This document shows, piece by piece, positions 43,763-54,403 of a DNA stretch of 64,000 bases; position 1 is the stretch's first letter, and each line of letters begins with the position of its first letter. Under the pieces are notes generated by a model. It worked only from the letters and a program-made list of their open reading frames with translations, was not told where the DNA came from and did no database searches. The translations under genes and the position numbers were made by a program. The stretch comes from Limoniibacter endophyticus (GTDB lineage: Bacteria; Pseudomonadota; Alphaproteobacteria; Rhizobiales; Rhizobiaceae): positions 1 to 64,000 of the forward strand of contig NZ_BMZO01000007.1 in NCBI RefSeq assembly GCF_014652835.1, read 5' to 3'.

Positions 43763-44536
43763 ATGATGGATATTGTGATCAACGATATCACCCATCGCTA
43801 CGACCAGACGGACGTGCTGGAGAATGTGAGCTTCGAGCTGAAGAGCGGCGAGATCGTCTGCATCATTGGCCCGTCCGGTTGCGGAAAATCGACGCTGCTC
43901 CGGTTCATCGGTGGCCTGGAACGGCCGACATCGGGGCAGGTCCTGATCGCCGGGGAACCGCCTGCCGGTTCACTCAATCCGCTCACCTATATATTTCAGG
44001 ATTTCGCCCTTCTGCCGTGGCGGACCGTCGAGGGCAATGTAAGTCTTGTCCTTGAGGATCACGGGATCCGAGGCCGAAAGGCCGAGGCGATCATCGAGGA
44101 CGTTCTTCGCCGCACGAAGCTTCTCGACTTCCGCACCGCGCTACCGCGCCAACTCTCTGGCGGAATGAAACAGCGTGTCGCGATTGCTCGGGCGCTTTCC
44201 GTCAATCCCGCTGTCATGCTCATGGATGAGCCGCTGTCGGCGCTCGACAGCCAGACTCGCGAGCTTCTCCTCGACGATCTCGTCGAACTATGGGCGCGCG
44301 AACGGTTCTCCGCCTGCTACGTCACGCATAACCTTGCCGAGGCGGTACGCCTCGGCCACAAGATCATTGTGCTGTCACGCCGTCCAGGACGCATCCGGCA
44401 GGTGGTGGAGATCGATATGCCGCTTGGCGAGCGCGCGAACCGCCTGGCAGAACTCGAAGAAACGCAGCGCCATCTCTGGAACCTGATGCGCGACGAAGCG
44501 CGCGCCGCCGACATGGAGCTTTCCGATGTCGCTTGA
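43763..44536 (+). CDS. NitT/TauT-type ABC transporter ATPase
   Basis: 257 residues. Walker A GPSGCGKST, the family's YIFQDFALLPWRTVEGNVSL, signature LSGGMKQRVAIARALSVNPA, Walker B VMLMDEPLSALDSQTREL, then VTHNLAEAVRLGHKIIVLSRRPGRI (in part), the hallmark of SsuB/TauB/NrtD ATPases. GGAGG precedes the start. It overlaps the permease gene by 11 bp. Confidence 0.94.
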   Translation: MMDIVINDITHRYDQTDVLENVSFELKSGEIVCIIGPSGCGKSTLLRFIGGLERPTSGQVLIAGEPPAGSLNPLTYIFQDFALLPWRTVEGNVSLVLEDHGIRGRKAEAIIEDVLRRTKLLDFRTALPRQLSGGMKQRVAIARALSVNPAVMLMDEPLSALDSQTRELLLDDLVELWARERFSACYVTHNLAEAVRLGHKIIVLSRRPGRIRQVVEIDMPLGERANRLAELEETQRHLWNLMRDEARAADMELSDVA

Positions 44537-45377
44537 TGCCATGAACGCGACCCCCGACACGAGCACCGACGGAAAACACGCCGCGAGGCGCGATGCCCGA
44601 CCAGTTCCCTTTCGCGGTGGGGGATTCCGTACGAAGAAGTTCGGATATGTGGGTCCGCTCATCTTCATCATCCTGATCGGCCTTTGGGAACTCGGTTCGC
44701 AGAGCGGCATCATCAGTCCTATTGCGCTGCCCGCCCCGAGCGAGGTGTTCGGCGCTTTCAAGGACCTGGTGCAAACCGGGCAAATATGGACACATCTTCA
44801 GGCTAGCCTCTATAGGCTCTCCGTCGGATGGTTCTTCGGCTCGCTGCTGGGCGTGGCTGCCGGTCTCGCCATCGGCCTTTTCTCCGTGGCCCGCGCCGGT
44901 ATCTCGCCCATCGTTTCGGCGCTGTTCCCGATTCCCAAGATCGCCCTCTTGCCGCTCTTCATCGTATGGTTCGGCATCGGCGAAGGCTCAAAAGTCGCCA
45001 CGATCCTTTTCGGAACTTTTTTTCCCATGGTTATCGCTACCTATGGCGGCGTCGACAATGTCGATCGCAATCTCATCCGCATGGGGCAGTCTTTCGGATT
45101 GTCGTGGCTCTCCATCGTTCGCAAGATCATCATTCCCGGCGCACTGCCGGCGATTTTGTCGGGTTTCCGTATCTCTGCCTCCATCGCGATCGTCCTGCTC
45201 GTCGCTGCGGAAATGATCGGCGCACAATATGGCATTGGTGCCTACATACTGACGGCCGGCGCGATTTTCGCGACCGACCAGCTCATTGCGGGCGTTGCGA
45301 TGCTTTCGGTGCTCGGGCTCACAGTCGGCTGGCTGATCGGTCGGGCGGAGCAATATTTTCTCAACTGGCGCACGTGA
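44526..45377 (+). CDS. NitT/TauT-type ABC transporter permease
   Basis: 283 residues with about six membrane segments after a ~40-residue polar N-terminus. Family motifs are ISPIALPAPSEVFGAF, LYRLSVGWFFGSLLGVAAGL, FPIPKIALLPLFIVWFGIGE and the ATPase-contact loop MGQSFGLSWLSIVRKIIIPG. Forms the channel as a homodimer with the preceding ATPase. Confidence 0.94.
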   Translation: MSLDAMNATPDTSTDGKHAARRDARPVPFRGGGFRTKKFGYVGPLIFIILIGLWELGSQSGIISPIALPAPSEVFGAFKDLVQTGQIWTHLQASLYRLSVGWFFGSLLGVAAGLAIGLFSVARAGISPIVSALFPIPKIALLPLFIVWFGIGEGSKVATILFGTFFPMVIATYGGVDNVDRNLIRMGQSFGLSWLSIVRKIIIPGALPAILSGFRISASIAIVLLVAAEMIGAQYGIGAYILTAGAIFATDQLIAGVAMLSVLGLTVGWLIGRAEQYFLNWRT

Positions 45378-45387
45378 CGAACCGGAC

Positions 45388-46659
45388 ATGACCAAGAGAG
45401 TTGAAGCCGATTACGATGTCGTCGTATGCGGTGGCGGAGCGGCAGGCGTTGCAGCAGCCATTGGAGCGGCCAAAACCGGGGCTAAAGTCTGCCTCGTCGA
45501 GAAGTACGGCTTCCTAGGTGGAGCAGCGACAACCTCGCAAGTCTACGCCTATTGCGGTCTTTATCAGCAGGGCAGTCGCCCCATAAAGGCCGTTGAGGGG
45601 ATAGGTATGGAGGTGATCGATGAGTTGCGCCGTCACGGCCTTGACGGCGAACCGTTCCGCTCCGAAACGACGGGCAATTGGATCGTTCTGCTCGATGGCG
45701 AAATCCTTAAGTTTGCTCTCGACAATCTCGTTTGCCGTTATGGCGTGGACGTGAAGCTACACACGCGTATCGCGTCCGTAGCACGCACTGCGAACCGATT
45801 GGAAGCCGTGACCCTTGCCGGCATGGGTGGGCGCACGCGCGTGGTGGCCGAAGCCTTCGTTGATGCGTCCGGTGATGCCAACTTGGCCATGCTTGCAGGC
45901 GTGCCTTTCCGCACAGGAGACTGCGAGGGCAAGCTTCAGGCGCTCACCATGCCGATCCGCGTCGGAGGTATCTCTCCCGAACTGAACATTGATCGGGCCG
46001 CTTTGAAGACTGCCATTGAGCGCTATAACGAGAAGGGCGCGCATCCTATCCAGAGAACGGACGGCGGCATCATCATCCGCCTGCCGCTATCTCATGATAT
46101 GCTGTGGATGACGGTCGATGTGGATTTGCCGGATCTGACCTCGGAGAGTTTTACATCTGCGGAAATGGAGGCGCGTGTCCGAGCCCACGACTATGTCGCG
46201 ATGCTGAGGCGCGAGATATCCGGCTTCGAGCGCGCCTATCTCGTTGCCACTGGTCCACAAATCGGTGTGCGCGAGACGCGTCATCCCGCGGCGCGCTACG
46301 AGATGGCCGGAGAGGATATTGTATCAGGGCGATTGCGGGACGACGGCATTGCACGCGCCGCCTGGCCGATCGAATTGCACGGGGAGGCTGGCAAGCCGAG
46401 TTACACGTCGATTGGCGGAATTGGCTATTGCCATATTCCCTATGATGCCATTCGCGCCAAGGATCTCGACAATCTCTGGTATGGCGGCCGCGTTATCGGT
46501 GCCGACCCAAACGCCTATGGTTCGATCAGGGTGATGGGTACTGCTTTCGCGACAGGCCAAGCCGCAGGTGTCGCGGCTGCCGATCATGTCGACGCGGATC
46601 ATCGCGATACAGTTACAAGTGTTCAGGCGCGGCTTCACGGGCAGAACGCTCTCATATAG
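45388..46659 (+). CDS. FAD-dependent oxidoreductase (FAD_oxidored-like)
   Basis: 423 residues. The N-terminal FAD site is DVVVCGGGAAGVAAAIGAAK, followed by EKYGFLGGAATTSQVYAYCG and AFVDASGDANLAMLAGVPF. The C-terminal block RVMGTAFATGQAAGVAAADH closes the FAD fold. Members of this family are mostly uncharacterised dehydrogenases or are annotated FAD-dependent oxidoreductase. It begins 10 bp after the permease stop, so it is likely co-transcribed and acts on the imported compound or a derivative. The substrate is unknown. Confidence 0.85.
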   Translation: MTKRVEADYDVVVCGGGAAGVAAAIGAAKTGAKVCLVEKYGFLGGAATTSQVYAYCGLYQQGSRPIKAVEGIGMEVIDELRRHGLDGEPFRSETTGNWIVLLDGEILKFALDNLVCRYGVDVKLHTRIASVARTANRLEAVTLAGMGGRTRVVAEAFVDASGDANLAMLAGVPFRTGDCEGKLQALTMPIRVGGISPELNIDRAALKTAIERYNEKGAHPIQRTDGGIIIRLPLSHDMLWMTVDVDLPDLTSESFTSAEMEARVRAHDYVAMLRREISGFERAYLVATGPQIGVRETRHPAARYEMAGEDIVSGRLRDDGIARAAWPIELHGEAGKPSYTSIGGIGYCHIPYDAIRAKDLDNLWYGGRVIGADPNAYGSIRVMGTAFATGQAAGVAAADHVDADHRDTVTSVQARLHGQNALI

Positions 46660-46748
46660 CGAATCACAGACAAAACGCTGGAGCGGCTTTAGAGGATGCA
46701 AATGGAGGTCAGACGCCCACAAGATAAGACGGCGGGAGGCGAGTAAAC

Positions 46749-46838
46749 TGGCGGAGAGGGGGGGATTCGAACCCCCGATGGAGTTGCCCCCATGCCGCAT
46801 TTCGAGTGCGGTGCATTCAACCGCTCTGCCACCTCTCC
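46749..46838 (-). tRNA. tRNA-Ser (anticodon CGA)
   Basis: 90 bases including an encoded CCA. Acceptor arms GGAGAGG/CCTCTCC, discriminator G, D-arm TGGCAGAGCGGTTGAATGC, anticodon loop CTCGAAA giving CGA, a long variable arm as expected for serine, and T-arm GGGGGTTCGAATCCCCC. It reads serine codon UCG. Confidence 0.97.
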
Positions 46839-47356
46839 GCAGGGTGACGCGTGGAACGCGCTCGGCGGGTCTCTTAGCGAAGAGCGCAATGCGGCGCAAG
46901 TCCCAATTCAACAAGCCGGCTTGTTTTGTGCCGGCTGTTTGTGAGGCATGATCGATTCAGCCACCGGCGTGTATGTTTCCGGAACCGCAAGAAAGCTCTC
47001 GTACTCTTCATCTGCTGGCTTTGAAAATGGCCAAAGCGGCGCGCACATGTTCATGCCTTGCTCTGGAAGCCAGCCATGCCTCTTATCTGAACTTGACGGC
47101 AAGCCCAAGAAGCCAGACCAGCACCGGCGCGTACAACGAAGCCCGGCCCCACCGCCAAAACGCCAAATACAGGTGCTTTTGTTTGACTCCGTGGAAAGCT
47201 TCCTGTATGCGCTGGTTTGTTCTGGCTGGTTTATTCTCGCCGGAGATGTCTTTTCGTTCGCGAATGCGACCATAGAGACGAAGCTCGTAACGACTGATAA
47301 AAAGACGGCCTGGAGCGCATACTTCAAGAGCCGGACCGAACGTGAAAGGTTCAAAA
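46839..47356. other. Intergenic region upstream of rplU
   Basis: 518 bp between tRNA-Ser (minus) and rplU (plus). It should carry the divergent promoters of both. Two overlapping open frames cross it on opposite strands, neither with a ribosome binding site or a recognised domain; one runs into rplU and the other needs a TTG start beside rplU. I do not call either as a gene. Confidence 0.4.
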
Positions 47357-47746
47357 ATGTTCGCAGTCATCAAAGCGGGCGGCAAGCAGTATCGCGTTGT
47401 CGCCGACGATGTCCTGAAGATCGACCGTATTGCTGGTGAAGTGGGCGATGTCGTCCAGCTTGGCGAAGTTCTTGCCGCAGGCGAAGGCGAAAAGATATCG
47501 CTGGGTCTGCCTTTCGTTTCCGGCGCGACTGTCGCTGCCGAAATCGTAGAGCAGAGCCGCGGCGAAAAGGTCATCGCTTTCAAGAAGCGTCGCCGCCAGA
47601 ATTCCCGCCGCAAGCGCGGCAACCGTGCGCTGCTCACCACGCTGCGCATTACCGAAATCCTGCTCGACGGCGCAAAGCCTTCGAAAAAGGCCGCTGCAAA
47701 AAAGGCTCCTAAGGCTGAGGCAGCTGCTGCGGAAGCAGGCGAGTAA
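47357..47746 (+). CDS. rplU: Large ribosomal subunit protein bL21
   Basis: 129 residues. The core [36 protein letters not shown] and [20 protein letters not shown] is clear bL21. A ~25-residue Ala/Lys-rich tail ([20 protein letters not shown]) extends past the usual ~103 residues, as in other Hyphomicrobiales. GAAAGG lies before the chosen ATG. It starts the rplU-rpmA unit. Confidence 0.97.
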   Translation: MFAVIKAGGKQYRVVADDVLKIDRIAGEVGDVVQLGEVLAAGEGEKISLGLPFVSGATVAAEIVEQSRGEKVIAFKKRRRQNSRRKRGNRALLTTLRITEILLDGAKPSKKAAAKKAPKAEAAAAEAGE

Positions 47747-47862
47747 TTGAGCGTAGCGCAGCTGGGCGAGCAGAACAGGCTTGCCGGAGGTTGCGCCATC
47801 TAACGTATTGACGCATTGGTTACCGAAATGGATTTTCGAGCCAATGCCGAAGGAGAACAGCA

Positions 47863-48132
47863 ATGGCACACAAAAAAGCTGGCGGCTCGTCGCGTAACGG
47901 TCGCGATTCAGAATCCAAGCGCCTTGGCGTAAAGAAGTTCGGTGGCGAAAAAGTCATTCCGGGCAACATTATCATTCGTCAACGCGGAACCAAATGGCAT
48001 CCGGGCGCAAACGTCGGCATGGGCAAGGACCATACCCTGTTTGCAGTCGTTGAGGGCAATGTGGCCTTTGCGAAAAAAGCCAATGGTCGCACTTTCGTTT
48101 CGGTCCTCCCGATGGCCGAGGCAGCGGAATAA
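47863..48132 (+). CDS. rpmA: Large ribosomal subunit protein bL27
   Basis: 89 residues, normal length. [20 protein letters not shown] and [20 protein letters not shown] are diagnostic. The N-terminal tail reaches the peptidyl transferase centre. GGAG lies before the ATG. Second gene after rplU, ended by a strong terminator. Confidence 0.99.
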   Translation: MAHKKAGGSSRNGRDSESKRLGVKKFGGEKVIPGNIIIRQRGTKWHPGANVGMGKDHTLFAVVEGNVAFAKKANGRTFVSVLPMAEAAE

Positions 48133-48201
48133 GCCGGATCCGCGATCACCAACTCCGGCACCCCTCTTCCGAGGACCGGCGTTGGAAAACCAAGCAGGAT
48201 C

Positions 48202-48235
48202 AAAAAGGGAGATGGGGTTTCCGTCTCCCTTTTTT
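48202..48235 (+). terminator. Terminator after rpmA
   Basis: GGGAGATGG pairs with CCGTCTCCC (one G-T pair) and is flanked by five A upstream and six T downstream. It lies 69 bp after the rpmA stop and 21 bp before the acetyltransferase start. Confidence 0.85.
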
Positions 48236-48256
48236 CATGCCTGCGAGGTGAATGCC

Positions 48257-48841
48257 ATGATTGCAAGGAACGTCCCCGACCTCGAAACGTCGCTGGTCAT
48301 CGACTGTCCTGTCCTGGTCACGGAGCGGCTCGTGCTGCGTCCACCCCATGACGAGGACCTGCCGGAACTGATCGTCTATGCCAATAATGCGGAAGTCGCG
48401 AAGATGCTCTCCCGCATGCCGCATCCCTACGGCGAAACGGAAGCGCGTGCTTTCATCCAGGCTGCGAAAGCCGAACGCAGAGCGGGCATTACTTATGCCG
48501 TGACACTTGCCGACACGGGCGCCTTTATCGGCACTGCCTCCCTCATCCCGTCGAAGAGTGGAGGACTGGAACTGGGCTACTGGATCGGCCAGCTCTACTG
48601 GGGTTTCGGCTTCGCCTCGGAAGCCGCCCAGGCGCTGACCGAGCTTGCCTTCCGTACGACGACGCTCGACGTCCTGGAAGCAACGGCGCGCACGATCAAC
48701 CCGGCCTCGCGCCGCGTTTTGGAAAAGTGCGGCTTCGTTTATAGGGGCGAAGGTGAAGTGTACTCGACCATGGCGGGGCGTGTAGCGGTCGATAAGTTCC
48801 AGCTTACGCGAGAGCACTGGCTCGACTTTGTGGCGACATGA
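48257..48841 (+). CDS. GNAT-family N-acetyltransferase (RimJ/RimL-like)
   Basis: 194 residues. Typical blocks are [40 protein letters not shown], then [20 protein letters not shown] (acetyl-CoA site), and [20 protein letters not shown]. Members acetylate ribosomal proteins, peptides or small molecules; the substrate is unknown. The ATG has GAGGTG upstream. It lies between rpmA and obgE, a common place for such a gene in this order. Confidence 0.88.
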   Translation: MIARNVPDLETSLVIDCPVLVTERLVLRPPHDEDLPELIVYANNAEVAKMLSRMPHPYGETEARAFIQAAKAERRAGITYAVTLADTGAFIGTASLIPSKSGGLELGYWIGQLYWGFGFASEAAQALTELAFRTTTLDVLEATARTINPASRRVLEKCGFVYRGEGEVYSTMAGRVAVDKFQLTREHWLDFVAT

Positions 48842-48931
48842 TAATTCGTTTGCGGGACGGCTTTGCTCCCGCAACGACTCGAAATGATTTTCAGTTTGCC
48901 GCAAGATGCTTTAGAGCAAGTCGGCAGATAA

Positions 48932-50005
<1,074 letters not shown>

Positions 50006-50011
50006 AAATCG

Positions 50012-51169
50012 ATGCGTGCCCTGTCGAGCTACAAGCGCATCACCGTTAAGATTGGCTCCGCCCTTCTGGTCGACCGCAAGACGGGGCTTCGCGCCGAGTG
50101 GCTGGCAGCCGTGGTGCGCGATCTTCGTCAATTGCGCGAGGCTGGCGCTGACGTGCTCGTAGTTTCTTCAGGCGCCGTCGCGCTCGGACGCACCGTGCTC
50201 GGGCTGCCTGCGGGCCCATTGAAGCTCGAAGAAAGTCAGGCAGCCGCAGCCGTGGGCCAGATCGCTCTGGCAAGCGCCTGGTCGCAGGCGCTTGCCGAGC
50301 AGGACATCAAATCGGGCCAGGTCCTGTTGACACTTTCTGATACGGAAGAGCGCCGTCGCTATCTCAACGCCCGTGAGACGATCTCAACGCTTCTGCGGCT
50401 CGGCGCCGTGCCGATCATCAATGAGAATGATACCGTTGCCACCAGCGAAATCCGCTATGGAGACAATGACCGACTGGCTGCCCGCGTTGCCACCATGATG
50501 GGTGCCGACATGCTGGTGCTTCTTTCCGACATTGACGGGTTATATACGGCCCCGCCTGCCCTCGATCCCACTGCCAGACATTTGCCGGTCATCGAACGCA
50601 TTACGCCGCAGATCGAAGCGATGGCGGGCGGCGCGGCCTCTGAACTGTCGCGGGGCGGCATGCGCACGAAGATCGATGCAGGCAAGATTGCGACAGCTGC
50701 CGGAAGCGCCATGATCATTACGCGCGGCGATCGCATGAATCCGCTGGCAGCCATTGATGCGGGCGAGCGCAAGAGCCTGTTTCTTGCGAGCAAGAGTCCG
50801 GTCAATGCCTATAAAAGCTGGATTTCCGGCCATCTTTCACCAGCAGGCAGGTTGATTATCGACGAAGGCGCGCTTGTCGCGCTACGTTCGGGTAAGTCAC
50901 TTCTTCCGGCAGGCGTGAAGGATGTAGAGGGTGCGTTTTCACGCGGTGATACAGTTGCCGTTATTGGCCCGCGCGGGCTGGAGGTTGCCCGAGGACTCGT
51001 CGCTTATGACAGCGCGGATGCACACAGGATCGCCGGATTGAAGAGCGCCGAAATCGAGGCAACGCTTGGCTATCATGCACGTGCAGCGATGATCCACCGC
51101 GACGACTTGGTAGTGCGGTTGGTGGATGGAAATGAGGAGCGGGAGGAAAGCGATGCTGGTCACGTCTGA
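50012..51169 (+). CDS. proB: Glutamate 5-kinase
   Basis: First enzyme of proline synthesis, phosphorylating glutamate. 385 residues: amino-acid kinase domain (1-~260; [58 protein letters not shown]) and a C-terminal PUA domain (~280-365, [20 protein letters not shown]). It overlaps proA by 17 bp, so the two are coupled. Feedback inhibition by proline is known for the family. Confidence 0.97.
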   Translation: MRALSSYKRITVKIGSALLVDRKTGLRAEWLAAVVRDLRQLREAGADVLVVSSGAVALGRTVLGLPAGPLKLEESQAAAAVGQIALASAWSQALAEQDIKSGQVLLTLSDTEERRRYLNARETISTLLRLGAVPIINENDTVATSEIRYGDNDRLAARVATMMGADMLVLLSDIDGLYTAPPALDPTARHLPVIERITPQIEAMAGGAASELSRGGMRTKIDAGKIATAAGSAMIITRGDRMNPLAAIDAGERKSLFLASKSPVNAYKSWISGHLSPAGRLIIDEGALVALRSGKSLLPAGVKDVEGAFSRGDTVAVIGPRGLEVARGLVAYDSADAHRIAGLKSAEIEATLGYHARAAMIHRDDLVVRLVDGNEEREESDAGHV

Positions 51170-52433
51170 AACGCAAACCGTCGCAGCTCTGATGGCCGGC
51201 ATCGGTGGTCGGGCGAAACAGGCTGCCCGAATTCTAGCGCTCGCTCCGACTGCGCAAAAGAACGATGCCTTGATTGCGATTGCCGACATACTGGTCGCCG
51301 ACAGTGCCATCATTCTCGCTGCAAACGCACGCGACATGGCGCGCGGTTCGGAGACTGGTCTGAGCGCTGCTTCGCTCGACCGGTTGAAGCTCGATGAGAA
51401 GCGCGTAACGGCCATGGCCGAGAGCGTGCGCGCGATTGCGACGCTCGACGATCCGGTCGGCACCATTATTTCGCAATGGACGCGTCCAAACGGGCTTTCT
51501 ATAGAGCGCGTTCGCACGCCGCTTGGCGTCATCGGTGTTATCTTCGAAAGCCGCCCGAATGTGACTGCGGATGCGGGCGCGCTTTGCTTGAAATCCGGCA
51601 ATGCCTCGATCTTGCGCTGCGGCTCGGATTCGCGTCATTCGAGCGATGCGATTCACGCTGCTATAGTCAAAGGATTGATGAAGGCTGGCCTGCCCGCTCA
51701 TGCGATCCAGCTAGTGCCCGTCAATGATCGTGCGGCGGTGGGCGAAATGCTCTCCGGCCTCGGTGGAGCCATCGACGTAATCGTCCCCCGTGGCGGAAGG
51801 AGCCTGGTCGCACGGGTGCAAACGGAAGCGCGCGTGCCAGTGTTTGCGCATCTTGAAGGTCTTTGCCACATCTATATCGATGCCTCTGCCCATCTTGGCA
51901 TGGCAAAGGCCGTGACCTTGAACGCCAAGATGCGCCGTACCGGCATTTGCGGCGCGGTCGAAACACTGCTTGTTGATCGCCAGGCGGCCGGAACACATCT
52001 CATACCGGTGCTAGAAACGCTCAGTCATGCAGGATGCGAAATTCGAGGCAGCAGCGAAGTATTGGCGTTTCATCCGTTGGTCAAACCCGCCAGTGAGGCG
52101 GATTGGGCCAGCGAATATCTCGATGCGATCATCTCTGTGAAGCTGGTGGAAGGTATAGGCGGCGCGATCGACCATATCGCGCAATGGTCATCGCATCACA
52201 CGGAAGCGGTGATTGCCGAGGATGAAAAGGTCGTGGAGCGCTTCTTCAACGAGGTCGATTCCGCTATTCTCTTGCACAATGCCTCGACGCAGTTTGCCGA
52301 TGGCGGCGAGTTTGGCTTCGGCGGCGAAATTGGTATTGCGACGGGTAAGATGCATGCGCGCGGGCCGGTCGGAGTCGAACAGCTGACCTCCTTCAACTAC
52401 CGCGTTCGCGGGACGGGACAAACCAGACCTTGA
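51153..52433 (+). CDS. proA: Glutamate-5-semialdehyde dehydrogenase
   Basis: Second step of proline synthesis, NADPH-dependent reduction of glutamyl phosphate. 426 residues from the ATG after GGGAGGAAAGC, which lies inside the proB end. Conserved stretches: [47 protein letters not shown], catalytic-Cys region [13 protein letters not shown] and the C-terminal [20 protein letters not shown]. The stop overlaps a possible TTG start of nadD. Confidence 0.97.
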   Translation: MLVTSETQTVAALMAGIGGRAKQAARILALAPTAQKNDALIAIADILVADSAIILAANARDMARGSETGLSAASLDRLKLDEKRVTAMAESVRAIATLDDPVGTIISQWTRPNGLSIERVRTPLGVIGVIFESRPNVTADAGALCLKSGNASILRCGSDSRHSSDAIHAAIVKGLMKAGLPAHAIQLVPVNDRAAVGEMLSGLGGAIDVIVPRGGRSLVARVQTEARVPVFAHLEGLCHIYIDASAHLGMAKAVTLNAKMRRTGICGAVETLLVDRQAAGTHLIPVLETLSHAGCEIRGSSEVLAFHPLVKPASEADWASEYLDAIISVKLVEGIGGAIDHIAQWSSHHTEAVIAEDEKVVERFFNEVDSAILLHNASTQFADGGEFGFGGEIGIATGKMHARGPVGVEQLTSFNYRVRGTGQTRP

Positions 52434-52492
52434 CGCATCGCTTCGCCCCGACAGATCCTTTGTTGCAAGGTCTTCATCATGAGGATCTGCGT

Positions 52493-53092
52493 ATGCCGCA
52501 CGTGGAAAAGGGCATGGCGGTGGGTCTCTTTGGCGGCTCATTCAACCCCGTGCATGAAGGTCATGCGTTAGTCGGCGAAATCGCCTTGATGCGACTTGGG
52601 CTATCCCAGCTCTGGTGGATGGTGACGCCCGGTAATCCCTTGAAAAGCCGCACCGAGCTTAGGCCATTGGCAGAGCGGATCGCGCAATGTCGCCACGTCG
52701 CTTCAGACCGGCGTATCAAGGTCACGGGTTTCGAAGCGGCTCTGGGGCTGCGCTATACTGCTGACGTACTCAAGACTATTCGCACTCGTAATCCGGGTGT
52801 CCACTTCGTCTGGATCATGGGCGCGGACAATCTGAAAAGTTTCCACCGCTGGGAGCGCTGGCAGGAAATTGCCCGAACATTCCCGATCGCGGTCGTCGAC
52901 CGGCCGGGATCGACGCTCTCTTATCTCTCGTCGCAGATGGCCAAGACTTTCGACTATGCCCGCATCGATGAGGATGATGCGCCCCGCCTGGCGAGGCTTT
53001 CGCCGCCGCGCTGGACCTTCATCCATGGACCACGTTCCTCGCTTTCCTCGACGGCACTGCGTGAGGCAGCCAAACCAGGAAGAGACCTTTAG
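52493..53092 (+). CDS. nadD: Nicotinate-nucleotide adenylyltransferase
   Basis: Adenylates nicotinate mononucleotide in NAD synthesis. 199 residues from the ATG giving MPHVEKGMAVGLFGGSFNPV, preceded by GAGGATC. A TTG at 52430 overlapping the proA stop would give 220 residues and cannot be excluded. The nucleotidyltransferase motif is GGSFNPVHEGH (T/HxGH family), with HFVWIMGADNLKSFHRW and the ISxTxxR-type GPRSSLSSTALREA. It follows proA in the conserved block. Confidence 0.95.
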   Translation: MPHVEKGMAVGLFGGSFNPVHEGHALVGEIALMRLGLSQLWWMVTPGNPLKSRTELRPLAERIAQCRHVASDRRIKVTGFEAALGLRYTADVLKTIRTRNPGVHFVWIMGADNLKSFHRWERWQEIARTFPIAVVDRPGSTLSYLSSQMAKTFDYARIDEDDAPRLARLSPPRWTFIHGPRSSLSSTALREAAKPGRDL

Positions 53093-53154
53093 CCTATCAC
53101 GATCTCCTTGGTGACAAGATGTGATCGGCCCTCTGTCTTGAAAATACTACATTC

Positions 53155-53640
53155 ATGAGCCAATCTTTATGCATCCGTCAAAATGAAGACGGGCAGGATG
53201 CTCTCAAACCGAAAGGAAGTACGCTGAGAACCGCATTCCGACAGAAGGACGAAACCGCTCCTTCACCAGCAAGCACCGCCTATGATCCGCTGCTTGCTCT
53301 CAAAACCGTCGTTGATAGCCTGGACGATTCCAAGGCTGAAAACATTGTCTCCATCGACATTCGCGGCAAATCGAGCCTGGGTGACCATCTGGTCATCGCG
53401 TCGGGTCGTTCGCACCGTCACGTCGCTGCCATCGCGGATCATCTGATTCAGGCGATTAAGGAACAGGCGAAGGAAGACGGGCGCGAGGTCTCGCTGCGTG
53501 TCGAAGGGCTGCAAAGCGCCGATTGGGTACTGGTTGATACCGGCGATCTGATCGTGCACATTTTCCGCCCGGAGGTCCGCGAATTCTATAATATCGAAAA
53601 GATGTGGCAGGCTCCGGACCTGGAAAACACGCGTCACTAG
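53155..53640 (+). CDS. rsfS: Ribosome silencing factor RsfS
   Basis: 161 residues. The RsfS/Iojap core runs from about 45 to 155 (LALKTVVDSLDDSKAENIVS, DHLVIASGRSHRHVAAIADH, GLQSADWVLVDTGDLIVHIF, REFYNIEKMW). It binds uL14 and keeps ribosomal subunits apart in starvation. The first ~40 residues are a non-conserved polar extension; no later good start is visible, so I keep the full frame. A weak upstream site and 62-bp gap to nadD suggest a separate translation start. Confidence 0.94.
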   Translation: MSQSLCIRQNEDGQDALKPKGSTLRTAFRQKDETAPSPASTAYDPLLALKTVVDSLDDSKAENIVSIDIRGKSSLGDHLVIASGRSHRHVAAIADHLIQAIKEQAKEDGREVSLRVEGLQSADWVLVDTGDLIVHIFRPEVREFYNIEKMWQAPDLENTRH

Positions 53641-53787
53641 GACGCCGGGAGTCCGATGGCTCCCCCGTCGCGACGGCATCGTTCGCGCCGCCTGGATTGC
53701 AAGTCTGGCGGCGCAGGAGTTCGGATGTGTGCGCCAAAGGCACAAAACTAATTCCGTCCTTCGAACCGGTGGTATAGAACATACCTC

Positions 53788-54270
53788 ATGAAAATCACCC
53801 TGCATGTCGTCGGCCGTATGAAGGCCGGCCCGGAGCGCGAGCTTGCCGAGCGCTATCTCTCCTTGTTTTCAAAAGCTGGACCTTCCCTCGGGCTGGATTT
53901 CACGGGCGTCTCTGAGCAGGTGGAAAGTCGTGCCCGTACGGCACCGGAACGCAAGAAAGAAGAAGCAAAGAAGCTCGAAGCCGCTTTGGCTGACGGCGCT
54001 CTGCTCATTCTTCTGGACGAGACGGGCAAGAGCATAGGATCCATCGAGTTCGCCGAACAGCTCGGAAAATGGCGCGATGCGGGCGAAAACCACCTTGTCC
54101 TGGCGATCGGAGGCCCGGATGGGCACGACCGCGCCCTGAAGGATGCCGCGCGCCTCGCGCTTTCATTCGGCGCCATGACCTGGCCGCATCAGCTCGTCCG
54201 TGTCATGGCGGCAGAGCAGCTTTATCGCGCCGCCACTATCCTCTCCGGTCACCCCTATCATCGGGCGTAG
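53788..54270 (+). CDS. rlmH: 23S rRNA pseudouridine1915 N3-methyltransferase RlmH
   Basis: 160 residues, normal length. SPOUT features: MKITLHVVGRMKAGPERELA, LLILLDETGKSIGSIEFAEQ, LVLAIGGPDGHDRALKDAAR and the C-terminal LVRVMAAEQLYRAATILSGH with PYHRA (the family YHR motif). Methylates Psi1915 in 23S rRNA helix 69. It follows rsfS by 147 bp. Confidence 0.97.
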   Translation: MKITLHVVGRMKAGPERELAERYLSLFSKAGPSLGLDFTGVSEQVESRARTAPERKKEEAKKLEAALADGALLILLDETGKSIGSIEFAEQLGKWRDAGENHLVLAIGGPDGHDRALKDAARLALSFGAMTWPHQLVRVMAAEQLYRAATILSGHPYHRA

Positions 54271-54403
54271 GGACCTCCCTATGCACATCTCTCATGGTTG
54301 ATGAAACCTTAAGGAAATAGAGATAGTCTCAAACCAAAATCTGCATCAATTTGCCGAAATCGGCTGTCATGCGATGCAAGAACGGCTCGGGGAAGCTTAG
54401 TCG

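Noticed and set aside
41762-46838. Transporter cluster as a genomic island integrated at tRNA-Ser
   Set aside because: I found no copy of the tRNA 3' end at the other boundary and no integrase gene.
46908-47354. 148-codon minus-strand frame with a signal-peptide-like start
   Set aside because: It needs a TTG start with no ribosome binding site, abuts the rplU start on the other strand, and the rest of the sequence is low in protein-like character.
46948-47439. 163-codon plus-strand frame overlapping the start of rplU
   Set aside because: It runs into rplU in another frame, has no ribosome binding site and no recognisable domain.
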